This document shows positions 4,775-6,096 of a stretch of DNA of 6,096 nucleotides, piece after piece. Within the stretch, counting starts at the first letter, position 1. Each line of letters opens with the position of its first letter. A program made the position numbers and the translations under genes. The stretch comes from Candidatus Colicola caccequi. GTDB lineage: Bacteria; Bacteroidota; Bacteroidia; Bacteroidales; Paludibacteraceae. Below the pieces are notes generated by a model. It did no database searches. It was not told where the DNA came from and saw only the letters and a list, made by a program, of their open reading frames with translations. Location: positions 1 through 6,096 of the forward strand of contig JAGHTR010000101.1 in assembly GCA_018065205.1 (NCBI GenBank), read 5' to 3'.

Positions 4775-4996
4775 ATGAAACAGTTTATTATCGTTCGTTT
4801 GAATGTAAACACTCGCGATAAACAATACTGGTGCGACTTCCGTCCCGATGCCAACCGAATGTACTTCAGTTGGTATCCGGATGAAGCGAAACGCTATCCA
4901 AGTCGCGAGGCAGCCATGGAAGATTTCGCTATCGCACAGCAAGAACGACATCCTGAAGAATGTGTATCTTGCATAGAGATTGAAGATGGGTCATAA
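4775..4996 (+). CDS. Hypothetical protein, 73 aa
   Basis: Unrecognised last gene of the ardA block. The product starts MKQFIIVRLNVNTRDKQYWC, a likely beta hairpin, then has a tryptophan/tyrosine-rich region (MYFSWYPDEAKRYPSREAAM, 29-48) and an acidic end with two Cys (66 and 69 region). The Y-P-S-R-E-A-A pattern followed by a helix resembles small alpha/beta proteins that accompany mobile-element genes, but nothing specific can be said. The ATG lies one base after the stop of the 119-aa gene, suggesting translational coupling. Its TAA stop (4994-4996) is the entire loop of the following terminator. Confidence 0.68.
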   Translation: MKQFIIVRLNVNTRDKQYWCDFRPDANRMYFSWYPDEAKRYPSREAAMEDFAIAQQERHPEECVSCIEIEDGS

Positions 4997-5016
4997 TGAT
5001 CCATCTTTATTTTTCT
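4984..5016 (+). terminator. Terminator of the ardA block, stop codon in the loop
   Basis: AGATGGGTCA (4984-4993) pairs with TGATCCATCT (4997-5006), including one G-U pair. The 3-nt loop TAA (4994-4996) is the stop codon of the last gene. A T-rich tail, TTTATTTTTCTT, runs from about 5005 to 5016. Confidence 0.8.
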
Positions 5017-5029
5017 TACCTTCACCGTC

Positions 5030-5049
5030 CCTCCTTGGTCAAAAGGAGG
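5030..5049 (-). terminator. Hairpin after the leftward membrane-protein gene
   Basis: CCTCCTT (5030-5036) pairs with AAGGAGG (5043-5049) around GGTCAA. On the minus strand it begins 9 nt after the stop of the gene ending at 5059. No run of T follows, so it is a weak terminator candidate or a 3'-end stabiliser. Confidence 0.4.
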
Positions 5050-5058
5050 AGGTCAAAA

Positions 5059-5298
5059 TTAGTGCCAAAGACCCCAATTGTTCAAAGGACTGGGATAAGA
5101 AAGAAAAGAAGAAGAATGATGAGAAGAACCTTTCTTCTTGTTTAATTTTTCGCGCTTGCTCTGCGCAAGAATGCGCTCTTTTTCTTCCTTGGACATTCTA
5201 CCTGTCGCAAGGCGAAAGAAAGTCCAAAGAAACACACAAATGACAGCAAGAACTGCTATTGCTACAAGGGCTAATATGATGTACAAAATCCATTTCAC
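5059..5298 (-). CDS. Small single-pass membrane protein, 79 aa (GTG start)
   Basis: The product begins MKWILYIILALVAIAVLAVI and continues CVFLWTFF, one long hydrophobic segment (about residues 3-28), so it is an inner-membrane protein with a short N-terminus. The remaining ~50 residues are basic (KEEKERILAQSKREKLNKKK, 37-56) and then serine-rich, probably facing the cytoplasm and partly disordered. The family is not recognised. The only suitable start is a GTG at 5298, since no in-frame ATG lies upstream before a stop. It begins just 5 bases after the TACTTTTG box of a full promoter, so the message would be leaderless or nearly so. It is transcribed towards the ardA block and converges with it. 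The hydrophobic and basic layout and the good promoter argue for a real gene; the opposite-strand frame is a shadow. Confidence 0.65.
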   Translation of the reverse strand: MKWILYIILALVAIAVLAVICVFLWTFFRLATGRMSKEEKERILAQSKREKLNKKKGSSHHSSSFLSYPSPLNNWGLWH

Positions 5299-5302
5299 GG
5301 TG

Positions 5303-5334
5303 CAAAAGTACGATTTTTTTCTTAAATATACAAA
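5303..5334 (-). promoter_or_regulatory. Promoter for the leftward membrane-protein gene
   Basis: On the minus strand: TTTG (5334-5331), a 20-bp spacer, then TACTTTTG (5310-5303). This is a full match to the Bacteroides promoter pattern. The expected start of transcription falls at or within a few bases of the GTG at 5298. Confidence 0.7.
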
Positions 5335-5383
5335 TCTTTAAGTGAAATTGTGTATAAAAATCCCGAATTTCAAATAAATAGCG

Positions 5384-5391
5384 TACTTTTG
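5384..5391 (+). promoter_or_regulatory. Rightward TACTTTTG box without upstream TTTG
   Basis: TACTTTTG (5384-5391) matches the -7 pattern and mirrors the leftward promoter, but nothing like TTTG is found 19-21 bp upstream. It is immediately followed by a 14-codon frame from ATG 5396 (MSAKRVLFSDLFVC, stop 5438-5440) and a hairpin. As it stands it is probably a weak promoter. Confidence 0.35.
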
Positions 5392-5397
5392 CACTAT

Positions 5398-5425
5398 GTC
5401 CGCGAAAAGGGTGCTTTTTTCGGAC
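5398..5425 (+). promoter_or_regulatory. Hairpin just downstream of the rightward promoter box
   Basis: GTCCG (5398-5402) pairs with CGGAC (5421-5425), and G+AAAA (5404-5408) pairs with TTTT+T (5415-5419), with one mismatch between them and a GGGTGC loop. It would form at the extreme 5' end of any transcript from the box at 5384. It may be an attenuator or RNA-protecting hairpin; no long T-run follows. Confidence 0.4.
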
Positions 5426-5483
5426 CTATTTGTTTGTTGAACTTTCGCAGCAGATCGCGCCTGATATGGTCACCTTTCCGTTG

Positions 5484-5515
5484 CAAAGTTAGCACATTCT
5501 TTCGGGGCGTGCAAG
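5484..5515 (-). promoter_or_regulatory. Leftward promoter-like box in module copy 3
   Basis: On the minus strand: CTTG, 20 bp, TAACTTTG. It is conserved with copy 2 while most of the intervening bases differ, which supports function. It would transcribe leftwards towards the inverted-repeat region; no gene of useful length follows before 5300. Confidence 0.4.
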
Positions 5516-5621
5516 GTCACGCAAGTTTTGAACCGGTATTTGGTCAGGGGTCAACCTTCAACACTGGAGCAGCGGGCTTAGCCGACGTCTTGCCTCTACC
5601 ACGCACGCAGGACGGCATACA

Positions 5622-5663
5622 GGGCACGGCAAGACTTCGCTTTGCTCAGTTCTTGCTGTGCCT
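5622..5663. repeat. Bulged hairpin repeat, copy 1
   Basis: CACGGCAAGACT (5625-5636) pairs with AGTTCTTGCTGTG (5648-5660), leaving T5650 as a one-base bulge; GGG (5622-5624) extends the stem to CCT (5661-5663). Inner GC (5639-5640) closes a TTT loop. First of four related hairpins between here and the window end. Confidence 0.6.
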
Positions 5664-5776
5664 TTCCTGCCTTTGGCTACCTGTCTTATTTGGGGCTGAC
5701 AATGTTCGTTTGCCTCCGACACGTGGTAGGTAGCCGCGCGCCCGATAAAACCTTGCGCGCTTACTTCGGCTGTGCC

Positions 5777-5810
5777 CACGTCAAGACTCCGTGCCGGAGT
5801 TCTCGACGTG
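5777..5810. repeat. Bulged hairpin repeat, copy 2
   Basis: CACGTCAAGACTCCG (5777-5791) pairs with CGGAGTTCTCGACGTG (5795-5810), keeping the one-base T bulge (5800) and a 3-nt loop. Compared with copies 1 and 3, the fifth pair changes from G-C to T-A and the fourth from G-U to G-C, so pairing is kept although sequence changes. Confidence 0.6.
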
Positions 5811-5929
5811 TCCCCTTTGCCTCGTACCACTTACCACGCGACAGAGTCTTAACACTTCACGCTGTCGGCCCTGACAGGCGACCAACCTGCTTCTTCCACC
5901 CTACCGGCTTCAATGTCGGCACTCCATAT

Positions 5930-5965
5930 CACGGCAAGACTCCGCTTCGCAGAGTTCTTGCTGTT
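5930..5965. repeat. Bulged hairpin repeat, copy 3
   Basis: ACGGCAAGACTC (5931-5942) pairs with GAGTTCTTGCTGT (5952-5964), with the bulge at T5955; GC/GC (5944-5945/5949-5950) closes a TTC loop. Its 12-base left arm, CACGGCAAGACT, is identical to copies 1 and 4. Confidence 0.6.
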
Positions 5966-6056
5966 CATTCCGTTGCTATGCCCTTGCTCCAACTCACATC
6001 AGGTGCATTGATAGCATTGCGTTTCGTTCCGGACATTGCGCCTTTGGCACTACGGG

Positions 6057-6096
6057 CACGGCAAGACTCCCTCCAAGTATTCGAGAGTCTCGCCTT
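6057..6096. repeat. Hairpin repeat, copy 4, at the window edge
   Basis: CACGGCAAGACTC (6057-6069) pairs through GGC (6060-6062) with GCC (6092-6094) and AGACTC (6064-6069) with GAGTCT (6085-6090). The bulge of copies 1-3 is missing and the loop is longer. The array may continue beyond the window. Confidence 0.45.

Larger units (their letters stand above)
5300..5394. repeat. Perfect 13-bp inverted repeat around facing promoter boxes
   Basis: GTGCAAAAGTACG (5300-5312) is the exact reverse complement of CGTACTTTTGCAC (5382-5394), with 69 bp between. Each copy contains GTACTTTTGC, which fits both the TAnnTTTG promoter box and the GTANNTTTGC core of CTnDOT-type attachment sites. Only the left copy has a proper upstream TTTG. 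It could be two divergent promoters, an invertible switch, or a pair of integrase core sites. Confidence 0.55.
5482..5770. repeat. Long leader-module copy (copy 3)
   Basis: The left arm at 5482-5528 shares TGCAAAGTTAG, CATTCT, CAAGGTCA and GCA.GTTT with copy 2. A right-arm candidate, AAAACCTTG, occurs at 5747-5755 with TTCGG at 5765-5769. The arms pair: GCGTGCAAGGT (5507-5517) with ACCTTGCGCGC (5750-5760), 10 of 11. Nested inside are CTACCACG (5596-5603) with CGTGGTAG (5722-5729), GCAGG (5607-5611) with CCTGC (5666-5670), and the hairpin at 5622-5663. No gene is evident here; the CTCTTAAAGC box of copies 1 and 2 is not seen after it. Confidence 0.5.
5811..6096. other. GC-rich stretch without a convincing gene
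   Basis: Apart from hairpin copies 3 and 4, and a weak CGACAG/CTGTCG inverted repeat (5839-5844/5862-5867), I see no gene here. Frames are short, lack the A/T-rich start context of the real genes, and run through the hairpins. The minus strand is purine-rich, which would suit a structured RNA transcribed leftwards. Confidence 0.4.

Noticed and set aside
5622..5663. Bulged hairpins as group II intron domain V (about 34 nt with a bulge)
   Set aside because: The GNRA loop, the two-base bulge and the catalytic triad arrangement are missing, and there are four copies instead of one.
5350..5733. Rightward frame of 127 codons
   Set aside because: It runs through the inverted-repeat arm, the module arm and a strong hairpin, with no proper start context and unlikely protein composition.
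5558..5830. Leftward frame of 90 codons
   Set aside because: It spans two of the repeated hairpins, is Arg/Ala-rich as expected for random GC-rich DNA, and has no promoter or start context.
5622..6096. CRISPR array
   Set aside because: Repeats are 120-150 bp apart, diverged in sequence, and each is a full hairpin; no regular 30-40 bp spacers.

Overview
The window looks like accessory DNA, probably part of an integrative conjugative or mobilizable element, from a member of the Bacteroidales (Bacteroides, Parabacteroides or Prevotella-like). Evidence: genes have no Shine-Dalgarno and start in A/T-rich contexts ending TTATG or ACTATG; promoters fit the Bacteroides TTTG-N19-21-TAnnTTTG pattern; there is a clear ArdA antirestriction gene and an ArdC-like fragment among many short unknown genes; and gene blocks are separated by non-coding repeats. 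No transposase, integrase, relaxase, tRNA, rRNA or CRISPR array was seen.

Layout. 1-60: tail of a repeated leader module. 116-1003: a two-gene rightward block of unknown function, closed by a strong intrinsic terminator. 1019-1110: a short, very GC-rich CGCTCGC repeat patch. 1163-1570: a small exported protein resembling DUF6150. 1577-2072: its own promoter and a macro-domain-like protein. 2073-2683: about 600 bp without a convincing gene, containing several hairpins and a few doubtful leftward mini-ORFs. 2684-2860: a complete copy of the leader module (nested inverted repeats). 2923-4996: a rightward six-gene block (49-aa acidic protein, ArdC-like ssDNA-binding domain, ArdA, and 77-, 119- and 73-aa unknowns) ending in a terminator whose loop is the stop codon. 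5059-5298: a leftward small membrane protein. 5300-5394: two facing promoter-like boxes forming a perfect 13-bp inverted repeat. 5396-6096: no convincing gene; GC-rich DNA holding a third, longer module and four copies of a bulged hairpin, the last reaching the window edge.

How it fits together. The 2923-4996 block reads as an antirestriction operon: ArdA is a DNA mimic that blocks type I restriction, the ArdC-like protein is probably an ssDNA binder, and the small unknowns beside them are candidate anti-defence or establishment factors. Two near-identical intercistronic hairpins flank ardA and may tune its expression. The repeated module lies immediately before both rightward blocks, with its CTCTTAAAGC box 67-68 nt before the ATG in each, which suggests a shared regulatory leader. 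The most novel-looking material is non-coding: the module family, the four-copy bulged hairpin with compensatory changes, and the inverted promoter/attachment-like pair. All functional statements come from reading the sequence and recalling families; no search was run.
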